Both the position numbers and the translations under genes were made by a program. A stretch of 64,000 nucleotides of DNA, taken from NCBI RefSeq assembly GCF_000687475.1, contig NC_057320.1, forward strand, positions 3,100,001 through 3,164,000, written 5' to 3'. This DNA comes from Ustilaginoidea virens. Its lineage: Eukaryota; Ascomycota; Sordariomycetes; Hypocreales; Clavicipitaceae. A model generated the notes under the pieces. The model was given only the letters and a program-made list of their open reading frames with translations, was not told the DNA's origin and made no database searches. Below are positions 32,900 through 44,510 of this stretch, one piece after another. Within the stretch, counting starts at the first letter, position 1, and each line of letters starts with the position of its first letter.

Positions 32900-33898
32900 G
32901 CGCAATCGTGATTGGCGAATGGGCGAATGCAAGGATTATTGGATGCAACATTGAATCATTGCGATGGCTGCTTCCAGTCCGAAAGCGGTAGGACTAGCCG
33001 CGTTAGTAGCAAAGGAAGGGGCTTGCTTACTGTTGCGCGTTACTAATAATGCCGTGCATGCGCCGCGGAACATGTGTGTGTGCAGGTGAGCGTCGCCAGG
33101 AGCCTCGGGAGCCTCAACTGCTCCAGCTTGATTGATTACACGTACATTTATTCATCCTCGTCGAAAAACTCCGTCAACTCCGTCAACCCCGTCAACCCCG
33201 TTATCCCAGGCAAAACCTGTCAAAAGCCCGCCGGCTGATGTGCTGCAGCAGGCAAAGTACGGAGCAATACTACGTGGTACGTGCGGCGTGCTTCATTTTC
33301 TGTCCACGATTTTATTGCTACCATACGCTTTCGAGGTACCTAAGGTACCTGCCCAGGTACGGAGTCGGAGGTATTTGATGGCTGGGATTTGGTTGGTTCA
33401 ATTCGTTGTGAACCCTTGGCCCAGCCCTGCTGCATGGCACCTTTGCAGCAGAGCAGCCCTGGCCCCGCACCAATTACCAACAGCTTCTGTCCATGATGCG
33501 TCTCGACTCTCCCCCCGTCTCGAAACGTTCAACAATCCTTCCTCACCTTGTCAAGGTTCGTCAATCTTTTGCTTCACCTGATTTCTCTTCTTCTTTTTAT
33601 TTTATCCCGCCCCCCATTTCATTCGCAACCTTTTTTTTTTTTTTTTTTTGCCTTACCATGTACTATAGTAATATTTTATCTTGATTCCTCTTGGTTCTCG
33701 CCTGGACCCATCCCTTGAGTCATACATACATACCTAGATAGAGACGTCATCGCTCGCAACCGCACCCCGTCGCCTCCCTCGCGGCCCCCATGAGTTCAGT
33801 ACCACATCGATTATTATTAGCATCCCTCCAGCCTGCACAGACAAGCAAAGCAGCCCAGAGGGTGTCGCTCGCCCTGGCCACCCTTGGAAGCTGCCGCA
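32900..33898. other. Intergenic stretch upstream of the PAF-AH-like gene
   Basis: No gene seen. Contains short ccgtcaac repeats (33169-33202), partial gtacggag motifs (33257, 33357), and a 20-base T run (33629-33649). Confidence 0.5.
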
Positions 33899-35695
33899 AT
33901 GTCCAAACTGGCCTCTTACTTTTCAAGATTAAGTCCCATCCCGACGTTCCCGGAATACACTGGTCCTTACAAGGTCGGCACCGTCGACGTTGAGATACCA
34001 GTGACGGATTTGAATGCCCCCAGTCCTGCACCGCCAAACGCCGTCGATATCCCTACAGTGCAGTTTAGAATATTTTACCCCGCTGTGCCCGAGTCCGAAA
34101 AGCCCATCCCTTGGCTCCCGAATCCTCAGAGGCGCCACGTTTCTGCCTACACCAAGTTTGTTGGCGTTGGATCGACTCTGTCTGATATTATCTCGTAAGT
34201 AGTCGAGCTAAACAAAACAAAAACAAAAACAAGAACAAAAACAAGAACAAGAAAAAGAAAAAGAAAAGAAAAGCGATAAGCCTTGGCAGCAAAGGAATGG
34301 GCAACCCGGACTGATGACGCAAACGCTAGTTTTTTCCCCCGGCATCTGCATTACGCAACAATACCAGCACACAAGAATGCAGAAGCTGCTGTCCCAAGTG
34401 CAGAAACGAAGCGATGGCCAACCATGATCTTCTCCCATGGGTTGGGAGGAGGACGAAACTCTTACTCGTACGTTGCCGGATCTCTGGCATCACACGGCGT
34501 CGTCGTCATTTGCCCTGAACATCGCGACGGAAGCGCCATCGTTTCCTTCATCCGACTTGCCACCCATTCCAGCAGCCCCTTATTCTCAAGGCAGAATTGC
34601 CGAGTCGTTCCATACAAACGCATTTCTCACGATGTAACACCTGCGGTATACGAGGCTCGCGAAGCCCAGCTGCGAATTCGCATGTGGGAATTAGGTCTCA
34701 TCCATGATGCGATACTCGCCATTGACCAAGGCGCACCCTTCACCAACATGAACCTGACGACTCCAACTCTTGAGCAGCTTGTCGGTCGCCTCGACGTTCA
34801 CGAGCCTGGGCGCATCATCTTCGGGGGGCACAGCTTCGGTGCCGCCACCATGCACCAATTCCTCAAATGCAACTATTACGCCGGCGTTGCGCAGGTTGCC
34901 TCCATCAAGAAGCCGCTATTCACTCCCGCCAAGGATAGCAGCATACGAAAACAAATCACGGAAAGAAGCGTCACCATGCTTCTCGACATGTGGTTTTTGC
35001 CCTTGAATGCGCCCAATTCGGCACCACTCTTCAAGCTGCCGCTTCCCGTCTATGCCGACGTTCCTTCAGCGCCGGGGGGCAGGGCCTTGCTCGCCGTCGA
35101 GTCGGAAGCCTTTTACAACTGGACGGAGCACTTGCACGCCAAGGCCAAAGTACTCTCTCCCGACCCAAGCTGCAAAACTGTTACACCACAGCTATACCTG
35201 CGAGGTAACGGCATGAAACTGCCGGAACCCAATTTCTTCTACGTCGTCAACTCGGCCCATCTCAGCCAGTCCGACTTTGGGATCTTGTTTCCCTGGCTGA
35301 CCAAGAAGATATTCGATGCTGAGCAGCCGGAGCGGGCGTTGCGTCTCAACCTACGTGCTCAGCTGCAGCTGCTGAGGGAAAATGGCATCCCCGTCGCTCG
35401 TACATGTGCTGCAGACTTGGTCGACGGTGTAGTGGTGGACAAGATAAGAAGCACGCCCAGCGACGGCATCCAAGATGACAAGGCAATCTTTGACAGGAGC
35501 GGAAATGATGTAGTTGACCATTGGAAGTGGATCGACATGACTGGCCTTGGTGATTTCGTGGGAGAAAACTTTGGCAACAAAACGGTAGAAGAGCAGGTCG
35601 AGGAAGGAGAAGAGAAAATGAAGGACGAGATTGAGCCAGGCGAGACGACTGCTGCTTGGTCGGCGGCGCAAACGTTGAGCGCAGCAGCAGCTTGA
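33899..35695 (+). CDS. PAF-acetylhydrolase-like serine hydrolase
   Basis: Exons 33899-34194 and 34330-35695, 553 residues. The start MSKLASYFSRLSPIP is followed by FPEYTGPYKVGTVDVEIPV and VQFRIFYPA, the opening of the platelet-activating-factor acetylhydrolase II family. The core has FSHGLGGGRNSYSYVAGSLA, then CPEHRDGSA, and the nucleophile elbow GGHSFGAAT with Ser267; a later His in VNSAHLSQSDFG is the likely catalytic base. Family members hydrolyse short or oxidised acyl chains of phospholipids; fungal substrates are largely unknown. The tail is acidic (VEEGEEKMKDE). The intron carries aacaaaaacaag repeats, and the acceptor at 34328-34329 is the one that restores frame. Confidence 0.9.
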
Positions 35696-36833
35696 GGCAG
35701 GGTCCGGGGAGAAACGTGATGAGCGAGTCGCGGCGGACACACTCTCTGGTGGGCACTCACAGTCGCCGATGAGGGCGGCTAGACATGTTCCCTGGGTTAT
35801 CTGGGGGGAGCCATGCCAGCAACACACTCGACATGACGACGTTGGCAGACCGAGGCAAATTCTGGGCGGCCGAAAGATGAGCAGAAGCGACCACGTAGCA
35901 CTCCGTCCCAAGTCAGGATTGACGCGCACAATGCCCATGTAGCTTGCAAAGGGAGCGGTGTGGTCGAGCAGCGGATACGACGAGGCAGCCATGTCATCAC
36001 AGAAAACGTGTGCTCAGATGTAGGGACTTGGTGGATTCATGTGACTCGGCACTTGCTGAAACCTGGCTGAAGCCGGCGGCTACATACTTGAACGAGTAGT
36101 TCAACTGAAGCCGGCGACTACACACTTGAACGAGTAGTTCGACTGAAGTCGGCGACTACACACTTGAACGACTAGTTCGAGCACTGGTATTCCTTCCCGC
36201 ATCGCCTGTGTATGATGGCGGCGCCAATCCTCCGCCTGCGCTGTGGGTTTTCTCTTTGCCCTGCCGAATCTTGCGGGAACGGCAGTGCGCCGTGGCTTTG
36301 GCAGCGGCGAGGTTTGCAACATGCCTTGGGAAAGGCATCGCGGCCGCAAAAGCATAAATGGTCTGCCAGGGATGTCATCCCCGATGTCTTTGATGAATCG
36401 AGTGCAGGTCCGTTTGTTGGTTTTTTTTTTTTTCTTTCTTTTTTTTTTGCCAGTCGCAAATATCCCCGTCCCGCGGTCAACATGTACAAGCAAAAGGAAA
36501 ATAGCAATAGCAAATCACGACCATGTCTGCTTCCTGCCCGTCTACCCCGTCCGAGTACGTTCGCGACATGCTGGGGGAACTCTTTACTCTTCTTCTGCAT
36601 TTTCCAGGGGCCTCCCTTCTCGCCCCGCGATGCCCAGTCATAACCTCTCATGTGCCACGGCCCGACGCGACGCCACGTATTGTCCGCTCGTGGGTAATTA
36701 CTGACTGGCTCGATAGCCACCATCAGACCCCCCCTGATCGTTGCGGTTGCTGAGCGGCGCCATAGCATATTTCAGCCGGAAGAAAGCCTCATGCCCTGTG
36801 GCGTCGTCCGTGTGATTGGAATGCGCGTTTGCA
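35696..36833. other. Convergent intergenic stretch
   Basis: No convincing gene. Minus-strand open frames here overlap the antisense of the hydrolase and lack any domain. It holds the 38-bp triplicate described separately and a T-rich run (36420-36448). Confidence 0.5.
36067..36180. repeat. 38-bp tandem repeat, three copies
   Basis: Copies at 36067-36104, 36105-36142 and 36143-36180 start ctgaagccggcg and end agtagttcga; they differ at only a few bases. The unit contains tacttgaacgagtagttc, an imperfect inverted repeat. Confidence 0.95.
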
Positions 36834-37509
36834 CTACGCAGCCTGTGCTTGGTCCCTCTGGTCGTCGTCACCATCCAGCTCTATTGATTCGGCTGCACTG
36901 GCCAGCCCGCTCTCCTCATTCTTGCTTTCCAGCATGCCGGCAGAGGCGAGGAAAAACTCGGCAACCTCACGCTTGTCGTTGAGGTTGGCCAAGTCGAGGG
37001 GCACGTAGTTGCTTTCGTTGGCCAGGGCCGGAGTCGCGCCGTGTTCCGTCAGCAGCTTGATCGTCTCGAGGTGGCCGCCGAGAGCGGCCCAGTGTAGCCC
37101 GGTGTTTCCGTGCTCGTTTGCCTCGTCAACGAATGCTTGCTTTTCCTCGCTTGGTCGCCCATCGAAACGGAGCAGAAGCTTCCGCACGGTTTCTAAGGCC
37201 CCGGTCAGCGGTGTCGTCGGGGACATGTGGGGGGGGGGGTACTTGGGGCGGTTTTCTATCCCCCAAGAGACATCTGCTGCGTCCAAGTCAGTTTACTTCG
37301 TATCCCAACTCACCTGCATGGCCGTTGCCGCTGGCCATATGGAGGGCGGTCGACTTGGCGTCGTTCTTGGCCGCCATCAAGATTTCTGCCTGGGTCACGT
37401 TCTCGCGCTCGGCTAACGCCGTGAGAACGTCATTCAGCTCATCATCGTCTCCGATTCGAGCGAGATAGATGACATCATCAATCTCATCTTCCGACAGCGT
37501 AGGCGCCAT
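36834..37509 (-). CDS. yar1: Yar1-like ankyrin-repeat protein
   Basis: Exons 37509-37314 and 37192-36834 (intron 121 bp with a 12-base C run), 184 residues. The N terminus SEDEIDDVIYLARIGDDDEL is followed by ankyrin repeats: STALHMASGNGHAE, then GNTGLHWAALGGHLETIKLL and NYVPLDLANLNDKREVAEFF, and an acidic C terminus. Size and layout match yeast Yar1 (200 residues), the dedicated chaperone of ribosomal protein uS3/Rps3 during 40S assembly. Small ankyrin proteins are many, so the orthology is probable, not certain. It ends convergently with the hydrolase upstream of the window midpoint and lies 207 bp from the 3' end of spo11 on the same strand. Confidence 0.82.
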
Positions 37510-37716
37510 AGCTACTACCTAGGTAGTCTGTGCGATGAGGCAGTGAACGTGCAAGTTTGTTTAAAATAAAATTACTTTTTTTTCAATTGCAAAACTCGTG
37601 ATAGAGGGGACTGTGTGGGTTTCACTTGCCCCGCAATTTTCGCACAGTAAGAGCACAGCTTGGTTAGATTCGTCAAGGGGACAAATTTTGTTCTAGTACG
37701 TGATGCTTCTCAGTGT

Positions 37717-39317
37717 CTACAACGCGTGCAGCTCCTCTCCAATGTGTGCATCGAGCCATTTCTCCAAATTTCCGCCGTCGCCCAACGCTTGGATTTCTGC
37801 TTTGTACCCGAGCATTTGCATGACCTGGAGCTCCTGCACAAGAGTTGCACATGTCGAATCGGCAGCGTGAGAGGGAGACAGCCGGTTCAGAGTGTGACAT
37901 ATCAGCTTTCTATCCCCCGTATCAAGGACACTGGTTGTCACTTGCGCATGTTCAGCTGACATGGCTGCGGTAGCACCACTTGGCGAGGTCGAAGCTTGTC
38001 TCTCCGCTGGTGCGCCGACACGTGCAAGGGAAGCTGGGTTCGCTACATTGATGGAAAAGAGGTGACGCGACTTGATGCCAAGGAATCGCATGGAGCCATT
38101 GCGGATGGCTGAGTCGGTGAGGACGTTTCCGGATCCATGGAGGAAGCAGTGAAATATGTTTAAGCCGTGAGGGTCAAAGTCTACCAAAACAAAAACCGGC
38201 ACGTCTGGCCGCCGACCACTGAGTGAATGGAGAAACGACCTGGTAATCATGTCGGGGTATCCCTTGGCCTAGGAAACGGTAAGCTGGACGAAAAGGAAAA
38301 GGAAAAGAACGCTACGGTCCGCGTGACGCACTGTGATAAGCAGCCCATCTCCCCAAAGGCATCGTTGCCAGTATCGAGATGCCGAAAGAGATCGAAAAGT
38401 TGCCTTCTCTATAGTCAGTAGGCAATGGACATGGAGATGCTGCTCAAACCCTCGGAAGAGTACCATACATCCTTTTCGAGGACAAGAATCCAACGAATTG
38501 CCCCAAGCTCAACGCCTTGTATGGAATCGGAAGGCGGTATCATAACGCCCTGCAACAAGTTAGATACTTGTCGTAAACCCGTACAAAGGCGCAATTTACC
38601 ACGTCTCCAGATGACGCATCTACAGATTGGCCGTCACGAAGCCAAATTATCAACGGTCCTGCTACAACACCTTTGGCTGTTGCTACCTGGCGCTGATTTA
38701 GCCATGGGAAGGCAACAACACCAACAACAGCAACAACAGTCGCAGGGTGCTCACTATGTTCAGGTCTGAACGATCGAGATCAAGAGTCACAGCAATGTCG
38801 TCAACCAGCTCATCAACCACTCTTTGAGACCCAAACAAGTCTTCGTGTTGGTAAAATATATTTCTTTGATGGGCATCATCATTAGCACCGTCGCATGCAT
38901 CCTAGGCGAGAGTACGTTGGGAAGCGGTGACACGAACCGCTTGGTCAACACCGTGCCGGATACCAACGCATCATGCGCTAGCTGTAGAATGAAAAGAATT
39001 CGAGCTATAGCCTTCAAGTCAGGAGACAGACTTGGTGGTAATTCGGAAAAGGGCACTCATGGCAGAATACTGAATCTTTGCGACTCCTTGAGAGAGCGGC
39101 ATGGAAAGCGGACCTGTCTGGACGGGGCACGACGTCCATGAGTTCGAAAGCTTCTGCGAGACAGCATGTCGATGCTCATTTGCTCGCCGGATAACAGACT
39201 TGCAACTGCAGATTCAAGAAGAGCCTCGATCCGTAATATAGCCGTTCCTGCACCTGGTCTGCTGTCAACCAGCCATTGGCCTGGTAGGCCGTGGTCGATT
39301 TGGCTCCTGGATGCCAT
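37717..39317 (-). CDS. spo11: Spo11 meiotic double-strand-break transesterase
   Basis: Seven exons: 39317-39071, 39004-38938, 38863-38755, 38686-38600, 38549-38469, 38403-38332 and 38268-37717; 404 residues, close to yeast Spo11 (398). All junctions keep frame with GT-AG introns of 55-90 bp and CTGAC/CTAAT branch points. Evidence for topoisomerase VI-A homology: AHDALVSGTVLTKRNIFYQH with the likely catalytic Tyr109, then EDLFGSQRVVDELVDDIAVT, DRSDLNIVATAKGVVAG, WILVLEKDATFRSL (Toprim Glu195), LLITAKGYPDMITRSFL, and VFVLVDFDPHG (Toprim Asp251/Asp253). Role: makes covalent 5'-linked DNA breaks that start meiotic recombination. The family usually has Asp where this protein has Asn106 (RDIYY-type motif). 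The start is the first ATG compatible with exon 1; a further upstream exon is possible. An intact spo11 suggests a sexual cycle is or recently was available. Confidence 0.9.
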
Positions 39318-40192
39318 TCTCTCAAAGTCGCTATCGGCTCACCGAACGGAAATATTCAAATGCGTATGTAATCGCCTTGATAGAGAAAGAGTTGCACCAA
39401 GATATTCTCTTGTTCTGTATTTTGATTAATGCTGAATTCTGATGATTTGTTTCCGTACTTGCTTAGAGAATCGACAGGCTCAGGGATGTTTCACCATGTT
39501 CATCAGCTTCCCGCTTGGCGGAGAACCTAAGTGGGGCCTAGTGGAGCACACCAGACCGATTATTTCCGCACAGAGTTTTTTTTTGTTTTTCTTTTGAACA
39601 CCATCACCGCTACAACACAATATCACGACGTTTGCTCGCGCAATAGCCTTAGAAATAGCTTGAACCCCCTATGAACGCCCTGTATCATCCCGTGACCGTA
39701 GATTAAGCACGGCTATTATACACCTATTTAAAGGTGCATTTATAGCTATAAGAGTCGGTACCTGATCAGCGGGCACGCCCGCCCCACTTCCTTATATAAG
39801 GTACCTTATTTAATTAGCTGCACATGCTTAGAATTACGAAAAGCCAAGGTCACTCGACATATTAAGGCGTGCTCAAAGGTACTTACTACTGCCCTGCCCG
39901 TTCAATAATCCGCTACTGCTGGCGTCAACTGTTTATTTGTTCGTCATGTCATCGTTTTGCCCCTGAAAGCTTCATGTTGTCGGCGTCCTTGCCCGTTTGA
40001 GCCTACGAGTTACTGACCCCTACCCTGCAAACCCACCAACTTTTGAAGCTGGGACCGGCCCATTCAATTGAGCTCAACGGCCTGTGACGGACATGGGCTC
40101 ACTCTTTTTTGCTGCTCCCCCATCCATCTGATTAGCGACCAAAATCTCCCACTGCTACAGGACGTCGCAGACAACACCAACGCAAAGCCCAA
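39318..40192. promoter_or_regulatory. Divergent region between spo11 and the sterol cyclase, with AT-rich relic
   Basis: No gene seen. The middle (39600-39860) is AT-rich, holds palindromes cacctatttaaaggtg (39722-39737) and ccttatataagg (39791-39802), and shares short ordered blocks with the inside of the element at 21841-22193. Both promoters must lie near the ends. Confidence 0.5.
39641..39860. mobile_element. Possible degenerate relative of the short inverted-repeat element
   Basis: The blocks aatagccttagaa, gaacgccctgtatcat and tagattaagcacggct occur in the same order as aatagcctcagaag, gacgccctatatcac and tagtctaagggctt inside the element near 21981-22035. Ends could not be defined. 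Similarity by eye over short AT-rich blocks is weak evidence. Confidence 0.3.
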
Positions 40193-42585
40193 ATGGCCAC
40201 CGCAACGGGGCGAGATGTTGGCAAAGCCAATTCGCGCAAGGCATATAGCAATGGCAAACTACAATCCCCCGCCAAACCCGAGGTTTGGGCCAACACGGAC
40301 CGGACGCGATGGCGGATAAAGGACGATGACAGCCGACATACATGGCAGTACCTGACCGACGAAAAGGCTGCCAAGGACTGGCCACAGAGCTTTGCCGAGA
40401 AATACTTTCTCGGCCTGCCTTTGGTGAGAAGTGTCGCAAAGAGTTTCTCGCACAGCGAGGAACAAGCTTAGCTGATCTCTATCAAACGTTGATCCTTAGG
40501 ACCTTGCCGCCCTTCCAAAACCCGAGACGCCTTTGCAAGCCGCCTCAAACGCCCTGGAGTTTTTCGAGAAGCTTCAATTACCCTCGGGTCACTGGGGCTG
40601 CGAATACGGCGGCCCAATGTTTCTTCTCGCGGGCATCGCGGTCGCCTGGCATGTCACCAAGACGCCAATCCCACCGGCATACGCAACTGCGATTAAAGAC
40701 TATCTCACGGCTAGGGCTCACCCAGAAGACGGTGGCTGGGGGCTGCACATTGAGGGTGAAAGCACCGTGCTCGGCATTAGCTTAAACTACACAGTGCTGA
40801 GGCTCGTCGGTGTTGATCCTGAAGAGCCTGTCATGGTCAAGGCCCGTGGCACGCTGCACAAGCTGGGAGGAGCAGTCAATGCGCCTCATTGGGCGAAATT
40901 CTGGCTGGCGATCCTGGGTGTCGTCAGCTGGGACATTGTCAATCCCGTCCCGCCAGAGATCTGGCTGCTGCCGGACTGGCTTCCCATCTCCCCTTGGAGG
41001 TGGTGGGTTCACATGCGAATGGTCTTCTTGCCCATGGGATACGTTTACTCAAAGCGATGGAGTTGCGAAGAGACGGATGTCACCCGTGGCTTGAAGGAAG
41101 AACTGTTTACTGAGCCGCACGCCGAGATCGACTGGGCCACTCACCGAAATAGCATTGCCTCAGTCGATAACTACCATCCAAAGTCGTGGGTGCTGAACAA
41201 GCTGAACTGGTTCATCGTCAATGTATGGAATCCGTATCTGCGGCCAAATTACATCAAGAATTGGGCAGAGGACTGGGTGAGTCAACTGGTAGATATCGAG
41301 GATGCCAATACCGACCATGCAGATCTCGCACCTGTCAATGCAGCAATGAACACGGTTGTTTGCTATATTCGGGACGGGCCCGATGCTTTCAGCACCAGGA
41401 GACATGTCGAGCGACTGGATGAATTCCTCTGGGTCACGGGCGAAGGCATGCTCTGCAATGGCACCAACGGCGTCCAGTGCTGGGATACTTCATTCTTGAT
41501 TCAGGGCGTCTTTGAGGCCGGCCTCGCTAAAGACGAACGCTGGCGTCCCATGTTGATGCGTGCGCTGGAATATTTGGAGCGACAGCAAATTCGTGAGAAC
41601 TGTGCCGCGCAGGAGAAGGGTTATAGACACCCCCGAAAGGGAGGTTGGCCCTTTAGCAACAGAGATCAAGGATATGGAGTCAGTGACTGCATTGCGGAAG
41701 CTCTCAAGGCAATCATTCTTCTCCAGAAAGACGGAGGATTCCCGAAGGTGCTGGAGGACCAGCGAATTTTCGACGCGGTCGACACTCTATTGCTCTATCA
41801 GAATGGCAATGGGGCCTGCTCATCCTACGAGCCACGACGTGCTGGCGAGTACATGGAGCTACTCAATGCCGCAGAAGTTTTTGGGAGAATCATGATCGAG
41901 TACGACTATCCAGAGTGCACAACTGCCTGCGTCACCGCACTGTCATTGTTTAGGGAGCATTGGCCGGATTACAGGTCGGATGAGGTTAAGACGTTCATCC
42001 GAAGAGCGACGGCGTGGATCAAATCCAATCAAAGAAGTGACGGTAGCTGGTACGGCAGCTGGGGCATTTGCTTCACTTATGCAACCATGTTTGCCCTCGA
42101 GAGTATGGCCAGCATTGGCGAGACGTATTCCAACAGCAGCATCTCCAAGCGTGGCTGCGACTTTCTCTTGTCCAAGCAAAGGGCAGACGGCGGCTGGTCT
42201 GAAAGCTACAAGGCAAGCCTTCTCCCAACGTTTTCCTCCAACCTGTGACTGTGCTGGGGTATTTTGTGCTAACCAACCCGGCCCTTAAAAGTCTTGCGAG
42301 ACCATGGAGTACCATGAGCACCCGATGGGATCTCTCGTAGTCCAGACCGCCTGGGCCTTGATTGGCCTCCTTGAGGCCGACTACCCAGATGCCGAGCCGC
42401 TCAAGAAGGGCATCAAACTCATCATGGAAAGACAGCAGGAAAACGGCGAGTGGGTGCAGGAAGCAATTGAGGGCGTGTTCAACAAGTCTTGCATGATTTC
42501 GTATCCGAACTACAAGTTCACCTTCACATTGAAGGCTTTGGGACTGTTTGCCCGAAAATACCCCGGTGAGAAGATTGGGTTGTAA
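40193..42585 (+). CDS. erg7: Oxidosqualene cyclase, lanosterol synthase type
   Basis: Exons 40193-40423, 40500-42212 and 42292-42585, 745 residues, normal for Erg7. It has the OSC repeats (QW motifs such as DGGWGLHIEG, KGGWPFSNRDQG, RSDGSWYGSWG, RADGGWSES) and the TWQYL-containing N terminus. It should cyclise (S)-2,3-oxidosqualene to a C30 sterol skeleton at ER or lipid-droplet membranes. The catalytic-acid motif, normally DCTAE, reads DCIAE (residues 473-477, codon ATT at 41691-41693): the proton-donating Asp473 is kept but Thr is Ile. The segment FNKSCMISYPNYKF resembles lanosterol synthases more than the fungal protostadienol synthases, as I recall that literature. The last intron (42213-42291) uses an AAG|GCAAGC donor with a GCTAAC branch point, giving SESYKSCETMEYHEHP. 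Confidence 0.9.
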
Positions 42586-43455
42586 ACTTTTCACCTTGGG
42601 CTGAAAGCCTGTCACCAAGGCGCCGTTTCTGCTCAGATGCCCGTGGCTGTTGTAGGGTAATCAATCGTCAGTTTGATCAAGCCTAAGAAAAAGGGCCTCG
42701 AGCCTGGATTTTCATCGGGATTCTAGCACATCTTTTTTTCTGATTTTTAATTAGCCTTGTAGTTTTCAAAGAATCATTTCTAATGCCGTCTCGGAATGAC
42801 GGTAAATTCGCGCAATTGACACGCGTTGATAGCTTCCGAAACTACTTGCTCAACTTTTCGTCCGCCATGCAGATGCAGTATTTTCTTTTTGTAGACTCAA
42901 AAAAGTTCAGGCCTGTCAGTCACACGTTCCTGGCCTTGTCGAGGTGAGATTTTCCATTTTATTTCGTGTGATGATGATTTCCTACCGACATCGTGGTCGT
43001 TGACAGTTTGACGAGGAAGGACCGTCCACGTTCCGACCCCAGAACCACCACAATTGCCCGATTCTGCGTTCTAGCATGTTCTGCCTATGCCTAAGCTTGC
43101 TTGATCCAGGTACCAGGTACCAGGAAGCCCGACCTTGCCCCACCATGAATGAATGAACTTGGAGAAGCAGCCATGCAAGCAACAATCCGTCAAACCAAAC
43201 CTTTTGCTAACGTTGGATCGAGCAACAAGCAGGCTGCAGTACGCGTTTCCTTACACTTCACTTTACCACCATCATCAGTATTGCCTATTCCGCTTCCGAT
43301 TGCTTTTGTCGCATCGCATCCCAGTGATGCTGCAAAGGCTGCACAGTTGTCTACTCTTTTCTACGCCCCCATCTCTTTAATCTTGCACCGCCATAGCATC
43401 TCGGCACCTTCAGACACCGTCTCACCCTCAGGCGATAATCAACATCTTCACCAGA
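42586..43455. other. Intergenic stretch, no gene seen
   Basis: 870 bp between tandem plus-strand genes; contains the cyclase 3' region and the sgt1 promoter, with the direct repeat ggtaccaggtaccagg (43110-43125). Confidence 0.5.
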
Positions 43456-44478
43456 ATGTCGCACCTTACACTAGCACACAAGGGCCTTCGGGCGTTGGAG
43501 GAGAAGAGCTGGGACACGGCCGTGACGATGCTCTCAAAGGCTCTGCTGAGCTCCACCAACCCAGCCTGGCTTTTGGCCCGGTCAAAGGCCCTTGCAAATC
43601 TAAAGCGCTATGACGAGGCCCTGGTTGATGCCGAAGTCGCCTTCCTCACAGCCCATGACCGAAACATCCGAGATCTCATGTTCCAAGCCCAACATCGACG
43701 GGCCTTGGTCTACTTCTCTCTGGGACAGTTTGCTAACGCCGACTGCTGCAGCATTTACGCCATGCGTCTGTGCAAGGGGCTCCCTGCGTTGGAAAAGGAC
43801 GACATTAGGGCTCTACATTCTGATGAGACTGGGTACTGGACCGCGACGCTGGAGGAAGCAACAAAAGAGGCACAGAGCGAATGGTTCCACCAGTCGAGAG
43901 ACGAAGGATTCGCCAGGGATGCCAAGAATCCAATGCCCTTGTTTAAGGAATGGCAACGAGCGAGTTTGCTACGTATTCAGAGCCTGAAGGCCATGAGCAA
44001 GCTGCCTGAAGACGACGTAGCCAGAAAAGTAACCATCAGTGCAGACCCCCGACACAAGGATCTTGCCGTCACAAAGACGGAGAGCAATGCCCAGGACAAA
44101 ATACCCGATGCGGTAGATCCCCAGCCAGCAACACGGAAGTCAGCAGCCCCCTGCAACCAACCGCTCCGCATGCAAGACTATCAGACCGACTCGGCTATAA
44201 TGGTGTCCATTTTCACCAAAGGGGTTGACAAACAGAAGCTGCATGTTGAGTTTTTCGACGACTCTGTGCTCCTCGACCCTCTTGTCTATCCCAACGGCGA
44301 AGAGAAGGAACTTGTAATTGAAACGCATTCCCAAATCAAGCCGTCAGCCTCGAGTTTCACCGTCACTCCTAGCAAAGTCGAGTTGCGCCTCGGAAAAAAG
44401 TCACCCGGAAGATGGCCACGGTTGACCAAGGAAGACCCTCGAGGCCAAGAGTTTGACGGAGGGAAGAACAAGTAAGTT

Positions 44479-44510
<32 letters not shown>

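Noticed and set aside
35351..35992. 213-codon minus-strand frame downstream of the PAF-AH-like gene
   Set aside because: Most of it is antisense to that gene, it is Cys/Ser-rich without any motif, and no splice structure improves it.
40193..42585. Protostadienol synthase (helvolic-acid type) instead of lanosterol synthase
   Set aside because: The NKSC-IS segment is of the lanosterol-synthase kind and no secondary-metabolism cluster genes flank it; the call rests on memory of the family, so it is recorded here.
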